From Reyranella sp. (GTDB lineage Bacteria; Pseudomonadota; Alphaproteobacteria; Reyranellales; Reyranellaceae): a stretch of DNA of 56,980 nt. Under the pieces are notes generated by a model. The model did no database searches and was not told where the DNA came from. It saw only the letters and a list, made by a program, of their open reading frames with translations. This document shows, in pieces, positions 1-7,537 of this stretch (position 1 is its first letter; every line of letters starts with the position of its first letter). The position numbers and the translations under genes were made by a program. The DNA lies in NCBI GenBank assembly GCA_019750135.1, contig JAIEOV010000134.1, positions 1-56,980 on the forward strand, read 5' to 3'.

Positions 1-24
1 GTCGATCGAATAGGACTTTCCCAT
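1..24 (-). CDS. IS630-type transposase, 5' end only (partial)
   Basis: Eight codons, MGKSYSID, are readable from an ATG at 24-22. They match the start of the transposase of the complete element at 22049 (MGKPYSID). The gene continues beyond the left edge of the window, so nothing can be said about its integrity. Confidence 0.6.
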
Positions 25-116
25 CCATGCTGGCCTCCATCTCCAGCCAGCATCTTGAATCAGACTTCCGATTCCTTAGGAATCCCCTTTCGATTCTTAT
101 TTCAAGCTCGATGCTC
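1..116 (-). mobile_element. End of an IS630-type insertion sequence, cut by the window edge
   Basis: Positions 1-118 align with 22026-22143, the transposase-start end of the complete IS630-type element further right, with about 13 mismatches in 118 bases by eye. The same terminal inverted repeat (GCTCGATGCTC) is followed by a TA at 117-118, the target dinucleotide of this family. The first codons of a transposase (MGKSYSID) can be read on the minus strand from 24 to 1; the rest lies outside the window. The divergence shows this is a related element, not an identical recent copy. The TA at its edge is part of the thiL stop codon. Confidence 0.85.
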
Positions 117-1081
117 TAGAAGTGAACGTAGCCCTTGCGTGGGGCGCGGACAGGTTGGCCGGCGACCGTCAGTTCGACGCCCTTGCCGCGCGCGAACGTT
201 CCGATGGCCGTCACCTTGACCTTTGCCGCGCGCGCCGCGGCGAGCAGCGCTGTCTCCTTGCGGGGCGATACGGCGATCACGAGTTCGTAATCGTCGCCGC
301 CGCCCAGGACGTTGGCCCATAGCGCGGGCTCGGCCGCGATCACGCGCCGGCCCTCGGCAGAAAGCGGCACACGCTCGCGCTCGATGCGAACGGCAAGCCG
401 CGATGCGTCGGCGATGTGACCGGCATCGGCCAGCAAGCCGTCCGAGACGTCGGCGACCGCGTTCGCGATGCCGACCAGGCGCGGCCCCAGGCCCGAGCGC
501 GGCTGCGGCAGGCGATAGCGCTTCTCGAGTGCGCCGGCCTTGATCCGTCCTCGCGCGGCCAGCAGGCCGAGCGCGCCGTCGCCGATCGTGCCGGTGACGA
601 AGAGCCGGTCGCCTGCACGGGCGCCGCCGCGCGTCAGGCCGCGCCCCTGCGGCACCCGACCGAACGCGGTGACCGTCACCGTCAGCGGCCCCGGCGTCGT
701 CACGGTGTCGCCGCCGCACAGCACGATGCCGTAGCGCCGCTGATCGCCGGCAAGGCCGCGCGCGAAGCCCGCGATCCAGCGCTCGCTCCACGATGTCGGC
801 AGCGACAGCGACAGCTGGTAGGCGAAGGGCTCGCCGCCGCCTGCCGCGAGATCGGACAGGCAAACGCGCAACGCCTTCGCCGCCACCAGCCCGGGCTTCT
901 CATCGGCAAGGAAATGCACGCCTGCGACCACCGTGTCGGTCTTGACGACGAGATCGCGCCGCGCGTCGGCCGGCAAAAAGGCGTTGTCGCTCAAAAGCCC
1001 GCCGGCGCCGGGAAAGCTCTTGGCCAGCGGCGCGAAGTAGCGGGCGATCAACTCGAATTCGCCGATGCGCCGGCGGCGCAT
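116..1081 (-). CDS. thiL: Thiamine-monophosphate kinase ThiL
   Basis: ThiL phosphorylates thiamine monophosphate to thiamine diphosphate, the last step of cofactor synthesis, in the cytoplasm. The 321-residue product has the usual family length and starts with a GEFELI segment typical of ThiL. Nucleotide and metal-binding motifs are visible: VVKTDTVVAGVHF near residue 45, LCGGDT near 120, VADVSDGL near 210 and GGGDDYEL near 260. It is the last gene of the rpiB-to-thiL operon and lies 3 nt after nusB. Its TAG stop is built from the TA next to the IS630 end plus the terminal base of the element, so the insertion apparently hit the stop codon or just beyond without visibly shortening the protein. 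Confidence 0.95.
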   Translation of the reverse strand: MRRRRIGEFELIARYFAPLAKSFPGAGGLLSDNAFLPADARRDLVVKTDTVVAGVHFLADEKPGLVAAKALRVCLSDLAAGGGEPFAYQLSLSLPTSWSERWIAGFARGLAGDQRRYGIVLCGGDTVTTPGPLTVTVTAFGRVPQGRGLTRGGARAGDRLFVTGTIGDGALGLLAARGRIKAGALEKRYRLPQPRSGLGPRLVGIANAVADVSDGLLADAGHIADASRLAVRIERERVPLSAEGRRVIAAEPALWANVLGGGDDYELVIAVSPRKETALLAAARAAKVKVTAIGTFARGKGVELTVAGQPVRAPRKGYVHF

Positions 1082-1084
1082 GCG

Positions 1085-1564
1085 CTATCTCGCGAGCTCG
1101 GGAGAACGCGACTGGCGCGCCACGCGGTCGAGCACCGAATTGACGAACTTCTGTTCGCCCTGATCATAGAACGCTTGGGCGATCTCGACATATTCGTTGA
1201 TCACCACCCTGGTCGGCACGTCCTTGCGATGGATCAGCTCATAGGCGCCGGCGAGCAGGATGGCGCGCACCAGTCGGTCGATGCGCTCCCAGGTCCAGTC
1301 CTGCGCCAGCGCGCCGGTCAGGATCTGCTCGAGCGCCTCCTTGTGCGTCACGGCGCCTTCGACGACGTCCTTGAACAACGGCTGGTCGGCATCGCGGCGC
1401 ATGCCGGCCTCGCCGGCCTCGCTCCGCCGCACCTTCAGGAATTGCTCGATGATCTCGGCCGGGCCGTGCTCGCCCTCCTGCCATTGAAAGATCGCCTGCA
1501 CCGCCGCCATGCGCGAGGCTTGGCGCTTGCTGGAGCCAAAGCCCTGTATCGGCTGTGCGCTCAC
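1085..1564 (-). CDS. nusB: Transcription antitermination factor NusB
   Basis: NusB binds boxA RNA together with NusE (S10) and promotes antitermination of rRNA operons. The 159-residue protein is of normal length. It shows the helical NusB pattern, with SRMAAVQAIFQW near the N-terminus and the conserved C-terminal stretch DVPTRVVINEYVEIAQAF followed by KFVNSVLD. The start is GTG at 1564, overlapping the TGA stop of ribH (GTGA), which suggests translational coupling. Placement directly after riboflavin genes is a common bacterial arrangement. Confidence 0.95.
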   Translation of the reverse strand: MSAQPIQGFGSSKRQASRMAAVQAIFQWQEGEHGPAEIIEQFLKVRRSEAGEAGMRRDADQPLFKDVVEGAVTHKEALEQILTGALAQDWTWERIDRLVRAILLAGAYELIHRKDVPTRVVINEYVEIAQAFYDQGEQKFVNSVLDRVARQSRSPELAR

Positions 1565-2037
1565 GCGTTCCGCCAGCGGCGGCTGAGCGCCACCATGGCC
1601 AGGCAGGCATGAGCGGCGTCGCCGCCCTTGTCGCCACGATTGGTGAAGGCGCGGGCCTTCGCCTGCTCCATGGTGTCGACCGTGACGATGCCGTAGCCGA
1701 TCGACAGCCGCTCGCGGACGGAGAGATCCATCAGGCCGCGCGCACTCTCGCCGCAGACATAGTCGTAGTGCGTGGTCTCGCCGCGGATGACGCAGCCCAG
1801 CGCGACGAAGCCGTCATAATGGTCGGCCGCCAGCGCAATGGCGCCCGGAATCTCGAAGGCGCCCGGTACCTCGACGCGCTCGCTGGTCGCGCCGCTCTTG
1901 CCGATCTCGCGCTCGGCGCCCTCGATCAGGGCATCGGCGATCTCGGCGTAGTAGCGCGATTCGACGATCAGGATGCGCGCGCCTTTGACCCCGGCGACCG
2001 CCGGTCGGGCCGTCGGTGTTTCCGTTCTCGTCGACAT
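1561..2037 (-). CDS. ribH: 6,7-dimethyl-8-ribityllumazine synthase RibH
   Basis: RibH condenses 5-amino-6-ribitylamino-uracil with 3,4-dihydroxy-2-butanone 4-phosphate to give lumazine, the riboflavin synthase substrate. The 158-residue product from the ATG at 2037 (MSTRTETP) fits the family. Motifs include VPGAFEIPGAI, GCVIRGETTHYDYVC (with the catalytic-type His) and TNRGDKGGDAA. The frame is open further upstream, but that extension only shadows the ribBA gene. The chosen start lies 2 nt after the ribBA stop. It supplies the lumazine that ribE, two genes upstream in the same operon, dismutates. Confidence 0.95.
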   Translation of the reverse strand: MSTRTETPTARPAVAGVKGARILIVESRYYAEIADALIEGAEREIGKSGATSERVEVPGAFEIPGAIALAADHYDGFVALGCVIRGETTHYDYVCGESARGLMDLSVRERLSIGYGIVTVDTMEQAKARAFTNRGDKGGDAAHACLAMVALSRRWRNA

Positions 2038-2039
2038 GG

Positions 2040-3206
2040 CTAGCGGCCCCGGGCCCCGTCCGGCGCCCTGCCGGGAACCGGCTTCTGGCCGACGATCTTC
2101 AGGCCGAAGCCTTCGAGGCCGACGACGGACTTGTTGCTGTGACTGAGCAGCACCATCTCGCGCACGCCGAGATCGATCAGGATCTGGGCGCCGACGCCGT
2201 AGTCGCGCAGCTCGCCGCTCGCAGGCTCGATCGCCTCGCCGGCGCGGCGCCGCTGCTCGGCCAGCATGACGGTCGGCGGCTCGCGGATCAGCACGATGAC
2301 GCCCCTGCCCTCCTTGGCGATCTCCTGCATGGAGGCCTCGATCTCGCCGCCGCGGCCGGTGTTCCTCTGGCCGAGCACGTCGGTGAAGATGTTGACGGCG
2401 TGCATGCGCACCATCACCGGGCCACCCGCTGCCGGGTCGCCCTTCACCAGGGCGATGTGCTGCGCCATCGTCACCTTGTTCACATAGATGACGCAGCGGA
2501 AGTCGCCGCCGTAGATGCTGGTGAAGCTGGTCTCGCTCAGCCGCCGGACGATCGAATCGTAGCGCCGGCGATAAGCGATCAGGTCGGCGATGGTGCCGAT
2601 CTTGAGCCCGTGGCGCTGGGCGAAGGTGATGAGGTCGTTGCGACGGGCCATCGTGCCGTCGTCGTTCATGATCTCGCAGACGACACCCGCCGGCGTGAGC
2701 CCGGCGAGCCGCGCCAGGTCGACGGCCGCCTCGGTATGGCCGGTGCGCTCCAGCGTGCCGCCTTCGCGCGCCACCAGCGGGAAGACGTGGCCCGGCGTGA
2801 CGATGTCCTGGGGGCCGCACGACGGATCGATCGCCACGGCGACGGTGCGCGCGCGGTCGGCCGCCGAGATGCCGGTGGTCACGCCCTCGCGCGCTTCGAT
2901 CGACACGGTGAAGGCGGTCTGGTGGCGGGTGCCGTTGTTCTGCGCCATCAGCGGCAGGCCGAGCTGCTCGACACGCTCGCGGGTCAGCGCCAGGCAGATC
3001 AGGCCGCGCGCGTGCTTGGCCATGAAGTTGATGGCGTCCGGGGTCGCCCATTGGGCCGGGATGACGAGGTCGCCCTCGTTCTCGCGGTCCTCGTCGTCGA
3101 CCAGGATGAACATCCGGCCGCGGCGGGCTTCTTCGATGATGTCTTCGGCCGCAGCCTTCACCTCGGCGAAGGTGATGCGCCAGGCGTCCTTTTCGAGCGC
3201 GCTCAT
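2040..3206 (-). CDS. ribB: 3,4-dihydroxy-2-butanone 4-phosphate synthase with a degenerate GTP cyclohydrolase II-like C-terminal domain (RibB-RibX type)
   Basis: The N-terminal half (about residues 1-205) is RibB, which converts ribulose 5-phosphate to the four-carbon unit of riboflavin: DDEDRENEGDLVIPAQ and RTGHTEAAVDLARLAG are its active-site segments. The C-terminal half (about 210-375) aligns with GTP cyclohydrolase II, but the zinc-binding triple-cysteine segment is missing: the equivalent region reads VNIFTDVLGQRNTGRGG with no Cys. Such RibB proteins with an inactive RibA-like domain are known in proteobacteria. A separate RibA is therefore expected elsewhere in the genome. The ATG overlaps the ribE stop (ATGA), and ribH follows after 2 nt. 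Confidence 0.92.
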   Translation of the reverse strand: MSALEKDAWRITFAEVKAAAEDIIEEARRGRMFILVDDEDRENEGDLVIPAQWATPDAINFMAKHARGLICLALTRERVEQLGLPLMAQNNGTRHQTAFTVSIEAREGVTTGISAADRARTVAVAIDPSCGPQDIVTPGHVFPLVAREGGTLERTGHTEAAVDLARLAGLTPAGVVCEIMNDDGTMARRNDLITFAQRHGLKIGTIADLIAYRRRYDSIVRRLSETSFTSIYGGDFRCVIYVNKVTMAQHIALVKGDPAAGGPVMVRMHAVNIFTDVLGQRNTGRGGEIEASMQEIAKEGRGVIVLIREPPTVMLAEQRRRAGEAIEPASGELRDYGVGAQILIDLGVREMVLLSHSNKSVVGLEGFGLKIVGQKPVPGRAPDGARGR

Positions 3207-3805
3207 GATTTTCCGTGCTCCAACAGTCGCTGAACGTAACGCGCGAGCATATCGACCTCAAGGTTGACCCGATGGCCCGGCTTGGCCTGTCCCAGGGTCG
3301 TAACCGCTTGAGTATGAGGAATAATATTGACGCCGAAGCGATTACCCTCGACTTCGTTCACCGTCAGGGAAATGCCATCGATGGCGACCGAGCCCTTGGA
3401 GGCGATGAATCGCGCGAGGTCACCCGGCGCCTCGAACACGAAACGCACGCTGCCGCCTTCCGGCGTCATCGACACGATCGTGCCCACGCCGTCGACATGG
3501 CCATAGACCAGGTGGCCGCCCAACTCGTCGCCGAGCTTGAGCGACAGTTCGAGGTTGATTCGGCTGCCGAGCTTCCAGTCGCCGAGATGGGTCTTGGCCA
3601 GGCTCTCGCCCGAGACTTCGACGGCGAACCAGTCGGCTCCCTTCTCGACCACCGTCAGGCAGCAGCCCGAGCAGGCGATCGAGGCGCCGATGGCGATCGG
3701 CGCCATGTCGTGCCGGGTGCGCACCACGAAGCGGCGGTCGCCGCTGTTGCCTCCGGGCGTGACCGAGGTGATCTCGCCGATGTCGGTGACGATGCCGGTG
3801 AACAT
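3203..3805 (-). CDS. ribE: Riboflavin synthase, alpha-type (RibE/RibC)
   Basis: This enzyme dismutates two lumazine molecules to riboflavin. The 200-residue product has the two tandem lumazine-binding repeats of the family: MFTGIVTDIGEI with GCCLTVVEKG in the first (residues 1-90) and YGHVDGVGTI with DGISLTVNEVEGNRFGVNI in the second (about 100-185). The length is normal. It starts at the ATG at 3805, 8 nt after the ribD stop, with a purine-rich stretch upstream, and ends by overlapping the ribBA start. Confidence 0.95.
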   Translation of the reverse strand: MFTGIVTDIGEITSVTPGGNSGDRRFVVRTRHDMAPIAIGASIACSGCCLTVVEKGADWFAVEVSGESLAKTHLGDWKLGSRINLELSLKLGDELGGHLVYGHVDGVGTIVSMTPEGGSVRFVFEAPGDLARFIASKGSVAIDGISLTVNEVEGNRFGVNIIPHTQAVTTLGQAKPGHRVNLEVDMLARYVQRLLEHGKS

Positions 3806-3813
3806 GCTCTTAC

Positions 3814-4896
3814 CTAAGCCTCTCGCGTCCAGCTTTCCACCGTGTCGCCCTGCACTAAGCGGGCCGAAACCAGCCTGAACCGGGGCGCGAAATCCAGCCG
3901 GTCGAAGCCGAGCTCGCCGACCGCAGAGCGGCCATCGGCGCCCAGCACAACCCCCGCTCGATAGCTGGTGATGCGATCGACCAGGCCGGCCTTCAGGAAG
4001 GCCGCGGCCACCTGGCCGCCGCCTTCGACCAGCACGCGGGTCAATCCCCGCTGGCCGAGCGCCTGCGCCGCAGCGGCAACATCGACGCGGCCATCGCTTG
4101 CGGCAGCGACCTCAATGACTTCAACGCCGGCCTTGTGCAAGGCCTCACGCCTGGCGGCCGGCGCGGCATTCGTGCACAGCAGCCAGACCGGCACCAGCCC
4201 GGCCGTCGTCGCGAGCTTCGAGCCTTCCGCGAGTCCGGCCTTCGAATCGAGCACGATACGGACCGGTGAATAGGCAGCGAGCCCCGGCAGGCGGCAGGTC
4301 AGCTCGGGATCATCGGCCGCAACCGTTCCAGCGCCGACCAGGATCGCGTCATGGATGGCGCGCAAGCGATGACCGTCGGCGCGCGCGCCTTCGCCGGTGA
4401 TCCACTTGCTCTCGCCCGATGCCGTCGCGATGCGCCCGTCGAGCGACGAGGCGAGCTTGAGATGGAACAAGGGCCGGCCGGCACGAACGCGCAACAGGAA
4501 GCCGGCATTGATCTCTTCGGCTTCGCCGGCGCCCTCCCCCACCTCGACGGCAATGCCGGCGTCGCGCAGCCGGGCGTGACCCTGGCCGTTCACCGCGGGA
4601 TTGGGATCCTCCATCGCCGACACGACACGCGCCACGCCCGCGCGCACCAGCGCATCGGCGCAGGGCGGCGACTTGCCGAAATGCGAACACGGCTCGAGCG
4701 TCACGTAGACCGTCGCGCCGCGCGCCGCCTCGCCGGCCTTGCCGAGCGCGTCGACTTCGGCGTGCGGGCGGCCGCCGTCCTGTGTGCGGCCGCGCGCGAC
4801 GATGCTGCCGTCCTTCACGATGACGCAGCCCACGGCCGGGTTCGGCCAGGTGCGCCCGAGCGACCGGCGCGCCTGCGCGAGCGCGGCGCGCATCAT
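3814..4896 (-). CDS. ribD: Bifunctional riboflavin deaminase/reductase RibD
   Basis: RibD deaminates the GTP-derived pyrimidine and then reduces its ribose side chain. The N-terminal deaminase domain (about 1-145) carries the zinc motifs HAEVDAL near residue 45 and EPCSHFGKSPPC near 70. The C-terminal reductase domain (about 150-355) has KLASSLDGRIA and the VLVEGGGQVAAAF segment. Two consecutive ATG codons (4896 and 4893) could start it. The gene lies 4 nt downstream of nrdR and 8 nt before ribE. Confidence 0.95.
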   Translation of the reverse strand: MMRAALAQARRSLGRTWPNPAVGCVIVKDGSIVARGRTQDGGRPHAEVDALGKAGEAARGATVYVTLEPCSHFGKSPPCADALVRAGVARVVSAMEDPNPAVNGQGHARLRDAGIAVEVGEGAGEAEEINAGFLLRVRAGRPLFHLKLASSLDGRIATASGESKWITGEGARADGHRLRAIHDAILVGAGTVAADDPELTCRLPGLAAYSPVRIVLDSKAGLAEGSKLATTAGLVPVWLLCTNAAPAARREALHKAGVEVIEVAAASDGRVDVAAAAQALGQRGLTRVLVEGGGQVAAAFLKAGLVDRITSYRAGVVLGADGRSAVGELGFDRLDFAPRFRLVSARLVQGDTVESWTREA

Positions 4897-4900
4897 GGCG

Positions 4901-5365
4901 TCAGTCCTTGAGGTTGGTCTCGGCGAGATCGGAGATGAACTCCTCGAAGTCGCGGGCCTCGCGGAAATTGCGATAGACCGAGGCGAACCGCACGTAGGCC
5001 ACCGGATCGAGCGCGCGCAGCGCGTCCATCACCAGCTCGCCGATCTGCGTCGAGGGGATCTCGCTCTCGCCGGAGCTTTCGAGGCGACGGACGATGCCGT
5101 TCACCACGCGCTCGACGCGCTCGGGATCGACCGGCCGCTTGCGGCAGGCGACCGAGATCGAGCGGGCGAGCTTGTCGCGGTCGAACGCCACGCGCTGGCC
5201 GTTCTTCTTGACCACGGTGAGCTCGCGCAGCTGCACGCGCTCGAAGGTGGTGAAGCGCGATCCGCACGACGGGCAGTAGCGCCGCCGGCGGATCGCCGAA
5301 TTGTCGTCAGTCGGTCGCGAGTCCTTAACCTGGGTGTCCTCGTGACCGCAAAATGGACAGCGCAT
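4901..5365 (-). CDS. nrdR: Transcriptional repressor NrdR
   Basis: NrdR is a zinc-ribbon, ATP-cone repressor of ribonucleotide reductase genes. The 154-residue product is of normal length. Four zinc-ribbon cysteines are visible at residues 3, 6, 31 and 34 (MRCPFCGHED and RRYCPSCGSRF). The ATP-cone follows (VVKKNGQRVAFDRDKLARS). Its position between glyA and the rib genes is the usual one in alphaproteobacteria. No NrdR box was identified nearby, so its targets are probably outside the window. Confidence 0.96.
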   Translation of the reverse strand: MRCPFCGHEDTQVKDSRPTDDNSAIRRRRYCPSCGSRFTTFERVQLRELTVVKKNGQRVAFDRDKLARSISVACRKRPVDPERVERVVNGIVRRLESSGESEIPSTQIGELVMDALRALDPVAYVRFASVYRNFREARDFEEFISDLAETNLKD

Positions 5366-5395
5366 TCTCTCCCCCTGTTGTCCTTTGCGCTCGCG

Positions 5396-6703
5396 TCAGT
5401 GCGGATAGATCGGAAAGCGGGAACAAAGCGCGTGAACCTTGGCGCGGACCTGCGCCTCGACCTGGGCGTCGCCGTCCGGGCCGTTCTTGGCGATGCCGTC
5501 GAGCACGTCGGCGATCAGATGGCCGACCTGGCGGAACTCCGCCACGCCGAAGCCGCGCGTCGTGCCGGCGGGCGACCCCAATCGCACGCCGGACGTGATG
5601 GTGTACTTCTCCGGATCGCCCGGGATGCTGTTCTTGTTGACGGTGATGCCGGCGCGATCGAGCACCTTCTCGGCCGACACGCCGGTCGCCTTCTTCGGAC
5701 GGAGATCGACCAGCATGACGTGGCTGTCGGTGCCGCCCGAGACGATCTTCAGCCCCCGCTCGGTCAGCGCCGAGGCGAGCGCCCGCGCATTGTCGATGAC
5801 GTTCTGGGCGTAGACCTTGAACTCAGGCCGCAGCGCCTCGCCGAAGGACACGGCCTTGGCGGCGATGATGTGCATCAGCGGCCCGCCCTGCAGGCCGGGG
5901 AACACGGCCGAGTTGATCTTCTTGCCGATGTCGGGATCGGTCGACAGCACCATGCCGCCGCGCGGACCGCGCAGCGTTTTGTGCGTGGTCGTGGTCACGA
6001 CATGGGCGTGCGGCAGCGGGCTGGGATAGACGCCGGCGGCGACCAGGCCGGCATAGTGCGCCATGTCGACCATGAAGAAGGCGCCGATCTCGTCCGCGAC
6101 CTTGCGGAAGCGCGCCCAGTCGATGTGGCGCGAATAGGCCGAGGCTCCGGCCACGATCAGCTTGGGCTTCTCGCGGCGCGCCGTCTCCTCCATCTGCTCG
6201 TAGTCGATCAGGTGCGTGTCGGGCTTCACGCCGTAGGACACGACCTTGAACCACTTGCCCGACTGGTTGGCCGGCGAGCCGTGCGTGAGATGGCCGCCCT
6301 GGTCGAGCGCCATGCCCATGAACTTGTCGCCCGGCTGCAGCAGCGCCATGAACACGGCCTGGTTGGCCTGGGCGCCGGAGTGCGGCTGGACGTTGGCGAA
6401 GCTGCAGTCGAACAGCTTGCAGGCGCGCTCGATGGCGAGCTGCTCGGCCTTGTCGACCTCTTCGCAGCCGCCGTAGTAGCGCCGGCCGGGATAGCCCTCG
6501 GCATACTTGTTGGTCAGCACCGAGCCTGCGGCCTCGAGCACGGCGCGCGAGACGATATTCTCCGACGCGATCAGCTCGATCTGCTCGCGCTGGCGATGCA
6601 GCTCGCCCTTCACGACAGCGTCAATCGCCGGATCGCCCTCGGCCAGGCTGCGCGTGAACATCGGCAGCGGCCCTTCGGTCGTCTTGGCAGCGGCTTGACT
6701 CAT
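5396..6703 (-). CDS. glyA: Serine hydroxymethyltransferase GlyA
   Basis: GlyA interconverts serine and glycine with tetrahydrofolate as one-carbon acceptor and is the main source of one-carbon units. The PLP-binding lysine lies in TTTTHKTLRGPRGG. Other family landmarks are IASENIVSRAVLEA, NKYAEGYPGRRYYGG and HSGAQANQAV. Starting at the ATG at 6703 (MSQAAAK) gives 435 residues, the usual size. A TTG at 6712 in the same frame would add three residues but overlaps the rpiB stop. The upstream purine stretch AAGGG sits in the rpiB end. Confidence 0.96.
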   Translation of the reverse strand: MSQAAAKTTEGPLPMFTRSLAEGDPAIDAVVKGELHRQREQIELIASENIVSRAVLEAAGSVLTNKYAEGYPGRRYYGGCEEVDKAEQLAIERACKLFDCSFANVQPHSGAQANQAVFMALLQPGDKFMGMALDQGGHLTHGSPANQSGKWFKVVSYGVKPDTHLIDYEQMEETARREKPKLIVAGASAYSRHIDWARFRKVADEIGAFFMVDMAHYAGLVAAGVYPSPLPHAHVVTTTTHKTLRGPRGGMVLSTDPDIGKKINSAVFPGLQGGPLMHIIAAKAVSFGEALRPEFKVYAQNVIDNARALASALTERGLKIVSGGTDSHVMLVDLRPKKATGVSAEKVLDRAGITVNKNSIPGDPEKYTITSGVRLGSPAGTTRGFGVAEFRQVGHLIADVLDGIAKNGPDGDAQVEAQVRAKVHALCSRFPIYPH

Positions 6704-6708
6704 TTCAT

Positions 6709-7161
6709 TCAACCCTTTGACAGCTTGGCGACGCGACCGGCGTGGCGGCCGCCTTCGAACTCGGTATCGAGAAAGACTTTTAGCGCCTCGCGGGCGGTTT
6801 CGGTTCCAATGAGGCGCTGGCCGAACGCCACCACGTTGGCGTCGTTGTGCAAACGCGTCAGGCGGGCCGAGGTGACGTCATGGACGACGGCCGCCCGCAC
6901 CTTTGGGTTGCGATTGGCCGCGATCGAGATGCCGATGCCGGTGCCGCAGACCAGCACGCCCTTGGCCGCCTTCCCCGACGCCACGGCATCGGCCATGGCC
7001 GCGCCGAAGTCGGGATAGTCGACCGATTGGGTCGAATTGGTGCCGAGGTCCAGCACGTCGTGACCCGCCTCCTGCAGGTCGCGCTTGAGAATCTCTTTCA
7101 GGTCGAAGCCGGCATGATCCGACGCGACCGCGATGGCGCCCCCCGGCGGCATTTCGACCAA
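6709..7161 (-). CDS. rpiB: Ribose 5-phosphate isomerase B RpiB
   Basis: RpiB interconverts ribose 5-phosphate and ribulose 5-phosphate; the latter is also the RibB substrate made use of downstream in this operon. Motifs are ASDHAGFDLKE at the N-terminus, GVLVCGTGIGISIAANR with the catalytic-type cysteine, and NVVAFGQR. The start is uncertain: TTG at 7161 lies about 5 nt after a good AGGGG ribosome-binding site, while an ATG at 7152 gives MPPGGAIAV. It is the first gene of the operon, and its stop lies 5 nt before the glyA ATG. Confidence 0.93.
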   Translation of the reverse strand: MVEMPPGGAIAVASDHAGFDLKEILKRDLQEAGHDVLDLGTNSTQSVDYPDFGAAMADAVASGKAAKGVLVCGTGIGISIAANRNPKVRAAVVHDVTSARLTRLHNDANVVAFGQRLIGTETAREALKVFLDTEFEGGRHAGRVAKLSKG

Positions 7162-7490
7162 CGATCCCCTCTAACTGTTGAGACCCCGGATACCATATCC
7201 GGGGCCGCGGTGTCACGGTTCCGCAAAATCGTGGAAAGCGACCTACAAGACGTTGAATTGGTTCAGGAAAAAGCATCGGTCGGCGTTGCGCGGAGACTTG
7301 TGGCTCCTCCACGATCGCGGCCCCTATACCTTGTAATTCGGACAGTTACGCAAGTTTCGCAACGGGAATCTGCCTTCGGTCCATACGCCGTAGCTCGCTG
7401 CTGTTTCACCCACGTCCCCAGGGTGAGGTTTGCATAACCATAGTGTATCAAATAAATACTATAGTCAATATCCTCGATGCCTGCGGCAAG
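7162..7490. other. Intergenic region upstream of the rpiB operon
   Basis: No convincing gene is seen in these 329 bases. They must hold the promoter of the rpiB-glyA-rib operon (minus strand). A hairpin with an 8-bp perfect stem (CCCCGGAT / ATCCGGGG, 7184-7204, 5-nt loop) lies 23 nt upstream of the rpiB TTG; it has no T-run and is not a typical terminator. The right part (7430-7480) is noticeably AT-rich. Confidence 0.6.
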
Positions 7491-7517
7491 AAAAAAGGGC
7501 CCGGCGAACCGGGCCCT
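7491..7517 (-). terminator. Rho-independent terminator of the liv operon
   Basis: On the minus strand the sequence AAGGGCCCGG-TTCG-CCGGGCCCTT is followed by TTTT. This is a perfect GC-rich stem with a stable TTCG tetraloop and a U-run, about 20 nt after the stop of the binding-protein gene. It is a textbook intrinsic terminator and marks the 3' end of the liv transcript. Confidence 0.92.
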
Positions 7518-7537
7518 TCTCCTCGAAGCCTTCGCTT

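Noticed and set aside
1561..3261. A 566-codon minus-strand frame joining ribH to a long N-terminal extension
   Set aside because: The extension is an out-of-frame shadow of the ribB gene; the true RibH begins at the ATG at 2037.
7200..7440. tRNA or other structured RNA gene upstream of rpiB
   Set aside because: No cloverleaf, no T-loop consensus and no matching acceptor stem could be drawn on either strand.
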